Shown: in pieces, positions 17,291 to 25,171 of the stretch
Layout: each line of letters opens with the position of its first letter
How positions within the stretch are numbered: the first letter of the stretch is position 1
Source of the DNA: an uncultured Prevotellaceae bacterium
GTDB taxonomy: Bacteria > Bacteroidota > Bacteroidia > Bacteroidales > Muribaculaceae
Assembly (NCBI GenBank): GCA_900314215.1
Contig: OMUK01000036.1
Coordinates: 1-34,591 of the forward strand
Direction of reading: 5' to 3'
DNA: 34,591 bases
The notes under the pieces: model-generated
The model's input: the letters and a program-made list of their open reading frames with translations, nothing else
Database searches by the model: none
Told to the model about the DNA's origin: nothing
Position numbers and translations under genes: made by a program

Positions 17291-17764
17291 CTTGTTAGGC
17301 TATACCACGGAGATATGCCGTAGTGCAATCGAAAGCGCGCACCAAGATTAACACTTACTTCTGCCAACAATTTTTGCTTGCAAAAAGATGTGGAAAATGT
17401 ATACAATGTGAATATAGTGGAATGGTTTGTAAACACTTGGCGAGCATGTTAGGTACATTTCAAGAGCCGCATGGGTCGTTCCCTTATAACCCCATCATTG
17501 CCAACGTGCTGTTAAAAAAAAAATGACATTCCTTGAGGGCTGGGGCCCTGGTGTGCAGCTAATCGCAGATGCCTGCCACGAGCAAAATCTTTCCAGAATG
17601 CATTAGATGGCAGGCTGGCGGTGGAGCGCGAAGGCGTGCAACCCCAGCCTAACCCACCATGAAATGAATCGGCACGCGGCCACATGGGCTGCGCCTTGCC
17701 TTGCATTTTCTTGGGTGACACGATGACGAACGTCAGGAAATAGCGTGCTGCCGGGGCTACTGTG
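17291..17764. other. Intergenic region between hipA and the DUF3857 gene
   Basis: No gene that I can support in 474 nt. It contains a palindrome TTTTTGCTTGCAAAAA (17371-17386), a run of ten A (17514-17523), a short hairpin AGGGC/GCCCT (about 17536-17549) and repeat copy 2 (17558-17596). A 67-codon plus-strand frame at 17323-17526 has no protein features and no matching promoter. The region could be decayed mobile or former coding DNA. Confidence 0.7.
17558..17596 (+). repeat. Direct repeat copy 2, downstream of hipBA
   Basis: Same 39-nt segment as at 15226-15264, same orientation, two mismatches near the 3' end (CA versus TC before TTTCCAG). It starts 268 nt after the hipA stop. Start-to-start distance is 2332 bp, bracketing the whole hipBA module and nothing else. 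Confidence 0.85.
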
Positions 17765-19624
17765 TCAATGGGCCGTGGCCACGAGCACAAGTTTTTGGCC
17801 ATATTGACGGGCCACCTGCTTGCCAAAGTCGACCAGCTGGCCGAAGGTGCTGGCAGGATAGGTGCCGCTGTGCATTGTGAGCGACATCACCACTTTCACC
17901 TCGTTGCCGCGGGCCTCGACCTGGGTGCTGAAGGTGCCAAATGCCGACACAATATCACCGCCCGCGGGCAGCGACTCCACTTTGTAGCCATCGGGAATGG
18001 TAATGACCACTTCCTCTATATCGCGATACCCCATGTCGATGTAGACCTGGCCTTGGCGGTTAGGCTCCTGAGCAAGAGCGCGATAGCCATTGTGCATGGG
18101 GTTGACGGGCACAAAGATGCGTGAGCCCGAGCTGTTGCCGTAGCTATGGCTCGAGAGCTGGGCATCGACTTCGCAACTGGGCACGCCAAAAGGCACCCTC
18201 GACTCGGTGACAGCGATTTTTTGCACTTCGCCATGAGGCACTTTCATTGTCTTGAGCAGCCAGTCGCGCTGCTCCTTCTCGGTAGCGCGGCTCAGCCACA
18301 TCTTGTCTTCACACTGGGCATAGCGCGAAGTTTGACGCAGCTCGACTTGGGCGCTGGCATCGGCCTGCACCTTCAGGTGCACCCGGCTCAGTTGCAGGTG
18401 CAGCGAGTCGGGATAGGCAGGCAGCGTCACGAGCTGTCCGCCATCGGGGCCACACAACAAGGCATCGTGGCCTGCGACCTTGCTGTGCACATAGCCAAGC
18501 GGGAGTGCGGCATTGGTGCACTCCACCCAAAGCGAGTCGGCAGGCTCGGGAATGCACAGCAACACGTGGTTGGGAATGCCCAAGCTGGGGAAGTCGCGGT
18601 AGAGCGGCTTGAAGTCGCCCGCGCGAATGACGGTGTAGAATGAGTTGATGCCCACCTCTTTGAGCATGGCACGCACATAGTTGGTCAAGCCCTTGCAGTC
18701 GCCAAAGCCCGTGCGGCACACCTGCGTGGCAGGAAACGGCTGCAAACCGCCTATTCCCAACTGGATGCTCACATAGCGAGTCGTGCGCTCAAGAAAGCTG
18801 TAGATCACGGCAATCTTGCTGCGCTGGCTGCTGCAAGTGTCGGTCATGGCATGCAACTGGGCCTTGAACTCGGGGGTGAGCTCGTCGCGGCCATCGAGCA
18901 GGCCATATTGCCAAGCGCCCAGGCTCTTCCACGTCGACAAGTCGCCCTTGGTGCCAAGGTACTGAAACTGGCAAGGCTCAAAATACACAATCGGGAAACG
19001 CGCCAGGGCTGGCAGCCCCAACTCCTCGTGGTCGACCGCTGCAAGATCGCTCACTGCCACGCTGGCAGTGGGCCCGGCGGTTGTGACTGCGGCCGGCATG
19101 TTGACAGCCTTGTAGCGCACCTTCATGTCGCTGGGCACCGTGATGTGGTAGCTGGCATGTTTCACCGCCATGCGATACCTGTCTTGCGGAGCAAAGACGG
19201 GATAGGACAGCATGCCATTGCTCAGCTGCTCGGTCCACTCGTAGGTGACAGTGACGGGATAGGACGGCGGCACATATTGGTAATACATGACATAGCTGTC
19301 GGTGGCCAGTTCGGCAGAGTACTCGGTGCGGCTCAAGTTGCCTTTCTTGATTCTCTTAAGTTCCCGGCCGCTGGCATCGGTCACAACGCCCGAGAAGGCT
19401 GTGAGCTTGCTGTTGTCGTCGCAACTCACATGGAAGTTGGCCACATCCTTGCCATTCTCGTTCAATATTGTGAAAACGCGCTTCTGGGTGACAACGGCGC
19501 TGGTCATGCTCTTGACCGCCACCTGTGTCGCCGACTCAACGAGCACCACATCGGCATTGCCCTGGGCGGCTGCCGCCACGTGGGCAACGACGAGCACAAT
19601 CGCAAAAATAATGTGACTTTTCAT
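17765..19624 (-). CDS. Exported DUF3857/transglutaminase-like protein with Cys-His pair
   Basis: A 619-residue protein with a signal peptide (about residues 1-20, cleavage near AAAAQG). Residues about 30-200 are the DUF3857 N-terminal domain; about 255-375 is a transglutaminase-like fold with TGFGDCKGLTNYVRAMLKEVGI, where C310 in GDCK is the nucleophile, H353 in IPNHVLL the general base and E368 (WVECTN) at the third position, usually Asp. Residues about 400-619 are beta-rich and resemble the DUF3858-type C-terminus. It is probably periplasmic; whether it crosslinks or hydrolyses peptides is unknown. Its ATG overlaps the stop of the upstream paralogue by 4 bp (ATGA), so the two are translationally coupled. 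Confidence 0.85.
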   Translation of the reverse strand: MKSHIIFAIVLVVAHVAAAAQGNADVVLVESATQVAVKSMTSAVVTQKRVFTILNENGKDVANFHVSCDDNSKLTAFSGVVTDASGRELKRIKKGNLSRTEYSAELATDSYVMYYQYVPPSYPVTVTYEWTEQLSNGMLSYPVFAPQDRYRMAVKHASYHITVPSDMKVRYKAVNMPAAVTTAGPTASVAVSDLAAVDHEELGLPALARFPIVYFEPCQFQYLGTKGDLSTWKSLGAWQYGLLDGRDELTPEFKAQLHAMTDTCSSQRSKIAVIYSFLERTTRYVSIQLGIGGLQPFPATQVCRTGFGDCKGLTNYVRAMLKEVGINSFYTVIRAGDFKPLYRDFPSLGIPNHVLLCIPEPADSLWVECTNAALPLGYVHSKVAGHDALLCGPDGGQLVTLPAYPDSLHLQLSRVHLKVQADASAQVELRQTSRYAQCEDKMWLSRATEKEQRDWLLKTMKVPHGEVQKIAVTESRVPFGVPSCEVDAQLSSHSYGNSSGSRIFVPVNPMHNGYRALAQEPNRQGQVYIDMGYRDIEEVVITIPDGYKVESLPAGGDIVSAFGTFSTQVEARGNEVKVVMSLTMHSGTYPASTFGQLVDFGKQVARQYGQKLVLVATAH

Positions 19625-21591
19625 TTCAATTTTTTCAATGCAATGAGCTGGTTGCTGCGCTTGGCAATTTCGTCATATATAGTTCTCAACATCTTGTACT
19701 CATCGACAAGGAAAAACAGCTTGCTGCGGGTGAAAGAACATCGCGTGATGAGCTTGTTGCCCTCGACCATGGTGGCCACCAGCGCCTTCACCGAGCCGTC
19801 GTGGGTCGACATGTTGAGAGGCTTGGGCAGCTCCTCGACCGCCCAGCCATCGGGGATGGTGACAATTACGTTCACATTGTGCACTCCTGCGCAAGGGAAA
19901 TCGATGGGCCACTGGCGGGTCTCCGACTTGAAGGGATTCTCCTTGATGGTGGGCAGCACCATGGGATTGACGTAGACAAGGTCGCCGCTGGCGTCGAATT
20001 GCTTGTCGAAGGTCATCGTCTCAACCGCCACGTCGCCAAAGTCCTGACGATTGGAAAGAGCAAATGCCGTGATGTCGACATTAAGGTCCTTGGCCATGGT
20101 GTTGACATAGGTGGCGCTGTCGGCAGCCTGCGCAAAATCCCGCTTGGCGTTTGCAGCACCAGTGCCACCGAGCTTCATCGTAGCGGTGGCGGTGAGCCGG
20201 CCGCTGGCATCGACTGTGGCGTTGATGACGCCCGACGTTTTGTCGATGCCTTTGCCCACCAGGCTCACCCAGTCGCCATTGCCATCTTTCTTCACCACGC
20301 GCGCCATCTCCACGAGGTCGACAACAGGCAGCACATCGATATAGCCATATTCGCCAGCTGCATCATAGTAGTGAGGCGTTGTGCCGTCATCGTAGCCCAC
20401 GATAGTCGAGTTGAACGCCCCCACACTGGGCTGGGCCACAGGCACCGGCCCGTCGTCGCGCGTGCGCAACACCACAGGATAGGCATTGATGCCCACTTCC
20501 CGCATCATGGCGATGGCTATCATGTTGATGCTGGCGTTGGAGCCTGTGCCCTCCTTGAGCACCTGGCTTGCCGACTTGCCGGCAAGGCTGTACTTCCCGT
20601 TCCATTTCACCTTGCTGCGCAACAGCTTGAGCACCGCCACAACCTTGTCGCGCACAGTGGGCAACTGATTGATGGCGGCATCTTTCATCTCCCTTCTGAG
20701 GGCGTTGTTGCCAAGCCTGCCCCCGAAGTCGTCGTCGTCGAGAAGCATGTTGTCGACATTGTCCCAAGTGGTGGCATAGTCCTTAAACGCCCCGCCTGGC
20801 ACTTGGATACCACGCAACTCGGTGCTCACAGTCTGCCTATAGCTGTCTACATCAAACACAAAAGGCTCATCCTTCACACCAGGCAAGTCGCGCCCCACAA
20901 AGCTATAGGTGCGCGTGGCACAATCAATGCCCTCCTGGTTGAGGCGGCCCGAGGAAGTCTTGTACTCGAGCCTGCACATACCCTTCTCGCCCACGTTGAA
21001 ATCGAAAAACTCGGGAATGGTGAGTTTGTAATTGGTATAGAGCACAGGAATGCGCCATTGAGCCACCCAGTCGTCGATTTGATAATAGAAGTCGCTCACG
21101 ATGTGATATTCATACTCGATGACTGTGCCCACGTTGACTTGCGGGATGGTAAACTTGGTCTTGCGGGTGTGCTTGCTGATGTCCTCGTTGATCACCATGT
21201 TGCCATCCATTTTGGTTTTCACCATCTTTCCGCCCACCATGTTATAGGCAGCGGCTTTCAAGCCCGTCACGACCTCGTGACTGCCCATGCGCCCTTGGTT
21301 GTAGAGGTAGGTCACACTTTGATTGGCATATAGCTTGCCTCCCTCTTTCAACACCTTGATGCGGCACTTTTCTTGATAATGCACCCTGCACATGCGACCC
21401 GAGAAGTCGTAGAACACTTGGCGGGTCTCAAGCAACACCACCGCCTCGGCCTCGGGGTCGACTGCGCAAGAGGTCATGGCCATCTCTTCGCTTGAGGGAC
21501 CGTTCCATTTCAAGTTCAGTTTTTGCTCAGCAGCTTGCAGCGACACAGCAAGAATTGCATACACGAGCATGAGACAAGTCGTTTTTTTCAT
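19621..21591 (-). CDS. Exported DUF3857 protein with degenerate transglutaminase domain
   Basis: A 656-residue paralogue of the next gene, with signal peptide MKKTTCLMLVYAILAVSLQA. DUF3857 spans roughly 45-250. At the transglutaminase position the sequence is GTGSNASINMIAIAMMREVGI (broken here as 348-368): the GDCK motif has become GSNA, so Asn352 replaces the nucleophilic Cys, and the His position is Ser395 (FNSTIVGY); only the Asp of YYDAAGEY (D410) is kept. It should be catalytically dead and may act in binding or scaffolding. Similar Cys-less forms occur in Bacteroidetes DUF3857 proteins. I start at ATG 21591, after a clear promoter; an in-frame GTG 19 codons upstream does not yield a signal peptide start. 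Confidence 0.83.
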   Translation of the reverse strand: MKKTTCLMLVYAILAVSLQAAEQKLNLKWNGPSSEEMAMTSCAVDPEAEAVVLLETRQVFYDFSGRMCRVHYQEKCRIKVLKEGGKLYANQSVTYLYNQGRMGSHEVVTGLKAAAYNMVGGKMVKTKMDGNMVINEDISKHTRKTKFTIPQVNVGTVIEYEYHIVSDFYYQIDDWVAQWRIPVLYTNYKLTIPEFFDFNVGEKGMCRLEYKTSSGRLNQEGIDCATRTYSFVGRDLPGVKDEPFVFDVDSYRQTVSTELRGIQVPGGAFKDYATTWDNVDNMLLDDDDFGGRLGNNALRREMKDAAINQLPTVRDKVVAVLKLLRSKVKWNGKYSLAGKSASQVLKEGTGSNASINMIAIAMMREVGINAYPVVLRTRDDGPVPVAQPSVGAFNSTIVGYDDGTTPHYYDAAGEYGYIDVLPVVDLVEMARVVKKDGNGDWVSLVGKGIDKTSGVINATVDASGRLTATATMKLGGTGAANAKRDFAQAADSATYVNTMAKDLNVDITAFALSNRQDFGDVAVETMTFDKQFDASGDLVYVNPMVLPTIKENPFKSETRQWPIDFPCAGVHNVNVIVTIPDGWAVEELPKPLNMSTHDGSVKALVATMVEGNKLITRCSFTRSKLFFLVDEYKMLRTIYDEIAKRSNQLIALKKLK

Positions 21592-21913
21592 TGCATCTGT
21601 AGTTTTCAATATTGTGACATAATGTGTTAAGGTTGAGCCTTGCGGCACTCCAGTGATGGCGCATTTAGGGGTAGAGGGGATAACATGCGCACTTGGTTTT
21701 CACAAAAATAGCAAAAAATCACAAATCACCCAAAATACAACCTTTTTTTTTACATAATTCATTCCAATCACCATGCATTTTTCACGCATAGGGCTCCATC
21801 TTGTGCTGGAGGGGAAAAACGGCGGGGGTGGAGAAAAAAGTGTGGGGGGTGAAGCATGATTTGGGATGAGGAGGTGTTATAGAGTGTGAATGGATTAACA
21901 AACATCATGCATT
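21592..21913. other. Divergent intergenic region with G-rich plus strand
   Basis: 322 nt without a gene. It holds the minus-strand promoter at 21703-21734 and, on the plus strand, spaced G-runs at 21811-21814, 21824-21828, 21844-21849 and 21863-21865. No convincing TAnnTTTG was found for the plus-strand gene at 21914. Confidence 0.7.
21703..21734 (-). promoter_or_regulatory. Promoter of the DUF3857 gene pair
   Basis: On the minus strand TTTG (21734-21731), 20 nt, then TATTTTTG (21710-21703): a full match to the Bacteroidetes consensus. The leader to the ATG at 21591 is about 110 nt. Confidence 0.75.
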
Positions 21914-22501
21914 ATGAGACATTTATTGTTTTTTTTCATGTTTATCATGGCTATTGCGGCCAGCGCGCAAACGAAACGGTGGGAAAACAACTTCTACCTG
22001 TCGCATGGCTTTGCCAGCGACTTTGACGACGGCGATGGCGACGTGATGGCCCTGCACTTGGGCTACGGGCTCAACTACTACTTCAACGACCGGTGGAGCG
22101 TGATGCCGGGCGTGGCGGTGAGGGCAAAATTCGGCCTTGGCGACGACGGCAGCGAGTCGCACGAGTGCCACTGGCTCGACGTGCCCATTCTCGCCCAGTA
22201 TCACTTGGGGCTGAATGGGCAGTCGCGCTACGGCTTTGTCTTCGAGGCCGGCCCCACGCTGTCGTTTCTCGCCTCGGGCGACTACTACTACAACGACGCC
22301 GACCCCAGCGACTCACGCAGCGGCGCGCGGGAGTATCATCGACTTGACCTGGGTGTGGAGCCCGCAGTGTACTTCGAGCTCAAGCACTGGCGCTGGGGCC
22401 TGAAGTATCACGCAGGCCTGCTCAACATCAAGCACGACCAGCGCACCGACCCCGGTTACCACTACCAGGACTTCACCGTGGTGGTCAATTTCCACTTCTA
22501 G
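21914..22501 (+). CDS. Small outer-membrane beta-barrel protein
   Basis: A 195-residue protein with a typical signal peptide (residues 1-18, cleavage after ASA) and a mature chain made of alternating hydrophobic/polar strands rich in Tyr, Trp and Gly, such as ALHLGYGLNYYFN and FVFEAGPTLSFLASG, ending in a C-terminal Phe (VVVNFHF), a signature for BAM-dependent barrels. About eight strands are plausible, resembling the OmpX/porin-family PF13568-like proteins of Bacteroidetes. The ligand or role cannot be inferred. It ends one base before the convergent YqaE gene stops, with no room for a separate terminator. Confidence 0.8.
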   Translation: MRHLLFFFMFIMAIAASAQTKRWENNFYLSHGFASDFDDGDGDVMALHLGYGLNYYFNDRWSVMPGVAVRAKFGLGDDGSESHECHWLDVPILAQYHLGLNGQSRYGFVFEAGPTLSFLASGDYYYNDADPSDSRSGAREYHRLDLGVEPAVYFELKHWRWGLKYHAGLLNIKHDQRTDPGYHYQDFTVVVNFHF

Positions 22502-22502
22502 G

Positions 22503-22652
22503 CTAGCGGTTGCAGATGATGAGGGCGGCAATCACTCCCGGCACCCAGCCGCAGCAGGTGAGCAGGACGACAAGCAGAATGCTGCCGCAACCCTGGTCGA
22601 GCACGGCAAGGGGCGGGAAAATGATACATAGTAGGACTCTGAGGCAACTCAT
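22503..22652 (-). CDS. YqaE/Pmp3-family small membrane protein
   Basis: A 49-residue protein of two membrane helices. The signature is clear: IIFPPLAVLDQGCGSILL then LLTCCGWVPGVIAALIIC, matching the PPLAV..GCG...LT..G..PG..HA pattern of UPF0057 (Pmp3 in yeast, YqaE in E. coli), with Ala replacing the usual His near the end. Pmp3 affects membrane potential and salt tolerance in yeast; the bacterial role is unclear. The ATG at 22652 lies 29 nt after the murF stop, so it may be the last gene of the cell-wall operon. Longer in-frame sequence upstream lies within murF and is not coding here. Confidence 0.87.
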   Translation of the reverse strand: MSCLRVLLCIIFPPLAVLDQGCGSILLVVLLTCCGWVPGVIAALIICNR

Positions 22653-22681
22653 GCTGGTGATATTATGGGGTAAAATGATGA

Positions 22682-24052
22682 TTACTTCTGGAGCTGGGCC
22701 ACGATGTTCTCGAAGTGCATGCAGTGGCTGGCTTTCACCAGGATGGTGTCGCCATCGTGCAGGAGCGAGGGCAAGGCAGCTTGCAGAGCCTCGAGCGTGT
22801 CGAAGGCCTGCACATCGAGCGCGGGGTTGCCCTGGCGTGCAGCCTGGGCCAGGCACTTGCAAAGCGGGCCAGCGGTGTAGACGGCATCGATGTTGAGCCG
22901 TGCGGCATGCTCGCCCACGCTGGCGTGCAGCTGCTTCTCGTCGGGCCCCAGCTCGGCCATGTCGCCCAGCAGGGCCACACGGCGACCTGTGCCGTCTTGC
23001 AGCACATCGAGCGAGGCCTTCATGCTCACCGGGCTGGCGTTGTAGCAGTCGTCGATGATGGTGTAGCGGGGCGTGTCGATGATGTTGAAGCGGCCAGCGA
23101 GCGTCTCGTTTGACTCGATACCAGCCTTAATCTGCTCGAGGGTGAGGCCATAAACGACGCCGGCGGCTGCGGCAGCCAGGGCGTTGTAGACCATGTGGCG
23201 GCCAGGCATGCCCACCGTCACGCCGGCGATGTTGCCCAGCGGGGTGTGCAGGTCGCAGCGAGTGCCCTTCAGGCCCAGGCTCACCAGGTTGCTTGCCCAG
23301 TAGTCGTTTTTCTTGTCGAGGCCATACCAGATGGGGCGCACGCCATTGAGCTCGTGCACGGTGGCCAGGTGCTCGTCGTCGCCATTGAGGATGACGTGGC
23401 CGTCGGGCTTCAGGAACTCGGCAAACTCGGTCTTGGCCTTGAGCACACCGTCGCGGCTGCCCAGGTTCTCGACGTGGGCATCGCCTATGTTGGTCATGAT
23501 CATCGTGTCGGGGCGGGCCACCTTGGCCAGGCGACGCATCTCGCCAAAGTGGCTGATGCCCATCTCGAGCACAGCCATCTCGTGGGTGTCGCGCAGGCGA
23601 AACACGGTGAGCGGCAGGCCCAGCTCGTTGTTGAAGTTGCCCGCGGTCTTGAGCACACGATACTTCTGGCTCAACACGCTATAGGTCATCTCCTTGGTGC
23701 TGGTTTTGCCCACGCTGCCCGTGATGCCCACCACGGGTATCGAGAGCTGCTTGAGGTAGAACTCGGCAATGTCCTTGACGGCTTGCAGCGACGACTCGAC
23801 CACGATGTAGGGATAGTCCTGCTCGCCCAGGTCGACCTCGGAGATGGCTGCTGCTGCGCCCTGAGCCATCACCTGCGGAATGAAGCGGTGGCCGTCGACG
23901 CGCTCGCCCTTGATGGCGACAAAGAGGCCGCCGGGCTCAACGTTGCGGCTGTCGGTGGTGATGGCAGTGACCTCGACCGCCTTCTTCTCGTCGGGACCCG
24001 AGTAGCGGCCGCCAGTGACGGCGGCTATGTTTTCTAACGTGAGATTTTTCAT
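22682..24052 (-). CDS. murF: UDP-N-acetylmuramoyl-tripeptide--D-alanyl-D-alanine ligase
   Basis: It adds the D-Ala-D-Ala dipeptide to UDP-MurNAc-tripeptide with ATP, the last cytoplasmic step of the peptidoglycan precursor. The 456-residue protein has the three Mur-ligase domains: an N-terminal substrate domain (about 1-100, with ITTDSRNVEPGGLFVAIKG), the ATPase centre with P-loop VGITGSVGKTSTKE (108-121) and EMGISHFGEM, and a C-terminal domain after DDCYNASPVSMKASLDVL. Length is standard. It begins 2 nt after the ddl stop, and ddl makes its substrate, so both are surely in one operon. Confidence 0.97.
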   Translation of the reverse strand: MKNLTLENIAAVTGGRYSGPDEKKAVEVTAITTDSRNVEPGGLFVAIKGERVDGHRFIPQVMAQGAAAAISEVDLGEQDYPYIVVESSLQAVKDIAEFYLKQLSIPVVGITGSVGKTSTKEMTYSVLSQKYRVLKTAGNFNNELGLPLTVFRLRDTHEMAVLEMGISHFGEMRRLAKVARPDTMIMTNIGDAHVENLGSRDGVLKAKTEFAEFLKPDGHVILNGDDEHLATVHELNGVRPIWYGLDKKNDYWASNLVSLGLKGTRCDLHTPLGNIAGVTVGMPGRHMVYNALAAAAAGVVYGLTLEQIKAGIESNETLAGRFNIIDTPRYTIIDDCYNASPVSMKASLDVLQDGTGRRVALLGDMAELGPDEKQLHASVGEHAARLNIDAVYTAGPLCKCLAQAARQGNPALDVQAFDTLEALQAALPSLLHDGDTILVKASHCMHFENIVAQLQK

Positions 24053-24054
24053 CG

Positions 24055-25098
24055 TTATTTCTTATTGTTGTAGCGTCGCAGCGAAATCTCAATGAGGTTC
24101 TCACACAATTGCTCAAAGTTCACGCCCACGGCGGCAGCCTCTTGCGGCACGAGGCTCGTGGGAGTCATGCCAGGCAGGGTGTTGGCCTCGAGGGCATACA
24201 TCGAGCCGTCCTGCTCCATGATGAAGTCGATGCGGCCATAGCCCACGATGCCCAGCGCCTTGATGGCCTTCTCGGCATTGCGCTGCATGCGCTCGGTCTC
24301 CTGAGCGGTGATTTGGGCAGGGCAAGTCTCCACGGTGGAGCCGGCCTGATACTTGTTGTTGTAGTCATACCAGCCTTGCTTGGGCGCAATCTCGATGACG
24401 GGGAGTGCCTTGCCGTCGACCACAGCCACCGAGAACTCGCGGCCCTTGATGAACTGCTCCACCAGGGCGTGGTCGCCATAGTTGAAGGCGATGTCGACAG
24501 CCTTCTGATACTCGCTCTCGTCGCGGGCGATGGTCACGCCCACGCTCGAGCCCTGGCAGGCAGCCTTCACCACCACAGGATATTTCAGACCCTTGGTCTC
24601 GGGGGCGACCGGGGCGTCGGTCTTCACAATCGAGTAGGCAGGCGCAGTGGGCACGCCATAGGCCTGGAAGAGGTGCTTGGTGAGCGTCTTGTCCATAGCC
24701 AGGGCGCTGCTTATGTAGTCGGTGCCGGTGTACTTGATGCCCATCAGGTCGAAGGTGGCCTGCACACGGCCGTCCTCGCCATTGGCGCCATGCAGGGCCA
24801 GAAACACGACGTCGGCCGCGCTGCACATCTCGAGCACATTGGGGCCGAAGAATGACTTGCGCGACTGTTGCATCGCGGTTATTTTGTCGTTGAAGCTGCT
24901 GATGTAGCTTTGAGCTTTCTCAACGTCGTATTGCTCGGGGAAAAAATTGCCCTCTTGAGCATTCTCATCGCCGCAGAACACGTCGAGGAGCACTGCGCGG
25001 TGTCCGCGGGCACGCAAGGCCTTGCACACGTTGGCGCCCGATACTATCGATACCCGGCGCTCGGTGCTCGTGCCGGCTGCTAATACTACGATATTCAT
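24055..25098 (-). CDS. ddl: D-alanine--D-alanine ligase
   Basis: An ATP-grasp enzyme that joins two D-Ala molecules for peptidoglycan synthesis. The 347-residue protein shows LALHGANGEDGRVQATFDLMG (split N-terminal substrate region), the central YPVVVKAACQGSSVGV ATP-binding part, and the C-terminal RIDFIMEQ plus LEANTLPGMTPTSLVPQE block, with Asn and Glu metal ligands. The position between a Mur-ligase homologue (73 nt upstream) and murF (2 nt downstream) supports a dedicated precursor operon. The ligase motif gives no reason to suspect D-Ala-D-Lac specificity, but that cannot be fully judged by eye. Confidence 0.96.
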   Translation of the reverse strand: MNIVVLAAGTSTERRVSIVSGANVCKALRARGHRAVLLDVFCGDENAQEGNFFPEQYDVEKAQSYISSFNDKITAMQQSRKSFFGPNVLEMCSAADVVFLALHGANGEDGRVQATFDLMGIKYTGTDYISSALAMDKTLTKHLFQAYGVPTAPAYSIVKTDAPVAPETKGLKYPVVVKAACQGSSVGVTIARDESEYQKAVDIAFNYGDHALVEQFIKGREFSVAVVDGKALPVIEIAPKQGWYDYNNKYQAGSTVETCPAQITAQETERMQRNAEKAIKALGIVGYGRIDFIMEQDGSMYALEANTLPGMTPTSLVPQEAAAVGVNFEQLCENLIEISLRRYNNKK

Positions 25099-25171
25099 GA
25101 TGTTCTTTCTATAATTTAATGTTAAATCTTTTAGTTGTCATTTTAATTCTCAAAAACCATGCCATCAGGCG

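Noticed and set aside
17371..17386. Palindrome TTTTTGCTTGCAAAAA after hipA as a terminator
   Set aside because: A 2-nt loop cannot form a normal hairpin and the stem is mostly A-T; no U-tract placement fits. Left as an unassigned palindrome in the gap.
17323..17526. A 67-codon plus-strand frame after hipA, with some Cys pairs
   Set aside because: No recognisable domain, no promoter element, ends in a ten-A run, and an opposing frame of similar quality overlaps. Probably non-coding, though decayed coding DNA is possible.
22653..22862. Longer version (119 residues) of the YqaE protein
   Set aside because: The upstream part lies within murF in another frame and has no conserved content; the family begins at the ATG 22652.
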